Shown here: positions 31,496 through 32,008 of the stretch, in pieces | How the letters are laid out: each line of letters opens with the position of its first letter | How positions within the stretch are numbered: position 1 is the first letter of the stretch | DNA from: Taishania sp045629585 | Lineage (GTDB): Bacteria > Bacteroidota > Bacteroidia > Flavobacteriales_D > Crocinitomicaceae | Direction of reading: 5' to 3' | NCBI GenBank assembly: GCA_045629585.1 | Contig: JAZQRM010000072.1 | Coordinates: 1-32,008, forward strand | Length of the DNA: 32,008 nucleotides | Notes under the pieces: model-generated | Told to the model about the DNA's origin: nothing | The model's input: the letters and a program-made list of their open reading frames with translations, nothing else | The model's database searches: none | Program-made: the position numbers and the translations under genes

Positions 31496-32008
31496 TTAGT
31501 GCGTGATAATATTTCTTTTTAATAGAGAAATCAACTCCTCAAAGTGAGCGGGAAAGGTCTGTGAGTTCCAGGGTTGAGAAATACCAAATGTATGGTTTGC
31601 ACCTTGGATATTATGGTAATGTCCATTTCCCCATTTAGCAATAGATACGCCATCCGTCAATGAAACACTTTCGTCTTGATCACCATGGTAAACAAATAAG
31701 TCAACTTTAGATCGAGTAACAGCTTGCTCTATGTCTAGTTGGTCTTTATGTTCAATAAAGTCATTGTATTGGCTAAAGTAATGCGGCATAGATTGCTGCG
31801 TGCGGCCGTTTTCACGATAATAAACGCCTTCCTTTTCCCAGTTTTCTAATGCTTCCCCGCTTGGGAAACGTTTCTCTATACTGGCAATGGGTGCTATACA
31901 GTGAATTTGTTTCACACGTGGATCTTTAGCAAATAGTGCAACTTCACCACCTCCACGAGAATGACCAATTAGGATAAATTGTTCTACTTTTTCTTTCTCC
32001 ATAAGATG
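31496..32008 (-). CDS. alpha/beta-hydrolase, partial at the right edge
   Basis: The C-terminal 170 residues of an alpha/beta-hydrolase; the frame is open to the right edge of the window, so the ATG at 32002 is probably internal. The nucleophile elbow is 'GHSRGG' (Ser in S-R-G-G), followed by 'HCIAPIASIEKRFP'. The acid residue sits in 'VYHGDQDESVSL', and the catalytic His in 'GANHTFG', near the end. The 'GDQDESV' plus 'GANHTFG' pairing is typical of dienelactone-hydrolase-like and peptidase S9-type hydrolases. Substrate unknown. The N-terminal part with the oxyanion-hole strand is outside the window. Confidence 0.85.
   Translation of the reverse strand, partial: HLMEKEKVEQFILIGHSRGGGEVALFAKDPRVKQIHCIAPIASIEKRFPSGEALENWEKEGVYYRENGRTQQSMPHYFSQYNDFIEHKDQLDIEQAVTRSKVDLFVYHGDQDESVSLTDGVSIAKWGNGHYHNIQGANHTFGISQPWNSQTFPAHFEELISLLKRNIITH

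Overview
The window is a piece of an AT-rich chromosome from the phylum Bacteroidota, most likely class Flavobacteriia. The evidence is two large secreted proteins with type A C-terminal sorting domains of the type IX secretion system, a TonB-dependent receptor, typical Bacteroidota families (DUF4112, DUF3820, STM3941-like, DoxD/DoxA fusion, WG-repeat lipoprotein), and several promoters that fit the Bacteroidota -7 element TAnnTTTG. The genus cannot be fixed from the sequence. I see no rRNA, tRNA, CRISPR array, transposase or phage gene, so this is mostly core or lightly accessory chromosome, with some decay and repeat debris.

Layout. 1-5.7 kb, minus strand: an MliC-like lipoprotein, a DUF389 membrane protein, a two-gene unit (ABM-type monooxygenase-fold protein plus a protein with two tandem SnoaL domains), a small secreted protein and a WG-repeat lipoprotein. 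5.8-12.9 kb, minus strand: a T9SS cargo protein with a duplicated module, a TonB-dependent receptor with a palindrome in its promoter, a class I CPD photolyase with an intact Trp electron chain, and a MarR-type regulator. 13.0-13.6 kb: a decayed FUSC-family transporter. 13.7-16.7 kb, plus strand: a small exported protein, a DUF4112 membrane protein, the dipeptidase PepD and two very small genes. 16.7-25.4 kb, minus strand: the 23S rRNA methyltransferase RlmF, a stretch of unexplained sequence with an open frame, a second T9SS protein with a lamin-tail domain, a thioredoxin-fold lineage protein, an ABC exporter pair, a Qnr-like pentapeptide protein and a SAM methyltransferase. 25.6-28.9 kb, mainly plus strand: a probable reduced-sulfur unit (membrane protein, DoxD-DoxA thiosulfate:quinone oxidoreductase homologue, Crp/Fnr regulator, TauE/SafE exporter) interrupted by a minus-strand gene for an orphan HigA N-terminal module. 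28.9-32.0 kb, minus strand: an STM3941-like membrane protein, a lipoprotein, a small acidic protein, 557 bp of repeat-rich non-coding DNA, and an alpha/beta hydrolase that runs off the right edge.

The clearest functional link is the DoxDA - Crp/Fnr - TauE/SafE group, where a repeat at about -42 of the exporter promoter could be the binding site of the adjacent regulator. The most interesting unexplained signals are a 17-base motif shared upstream of two unrelated lipoprotein genes at almost the same distance from the start codon, the 16-base perfect palindrome inside the TonB-receptor promoter, the antitoxin-like half protein, and a nearly perfect 17+17 inverted repeat near the right end. I did not find a convincing new multi-gene system.
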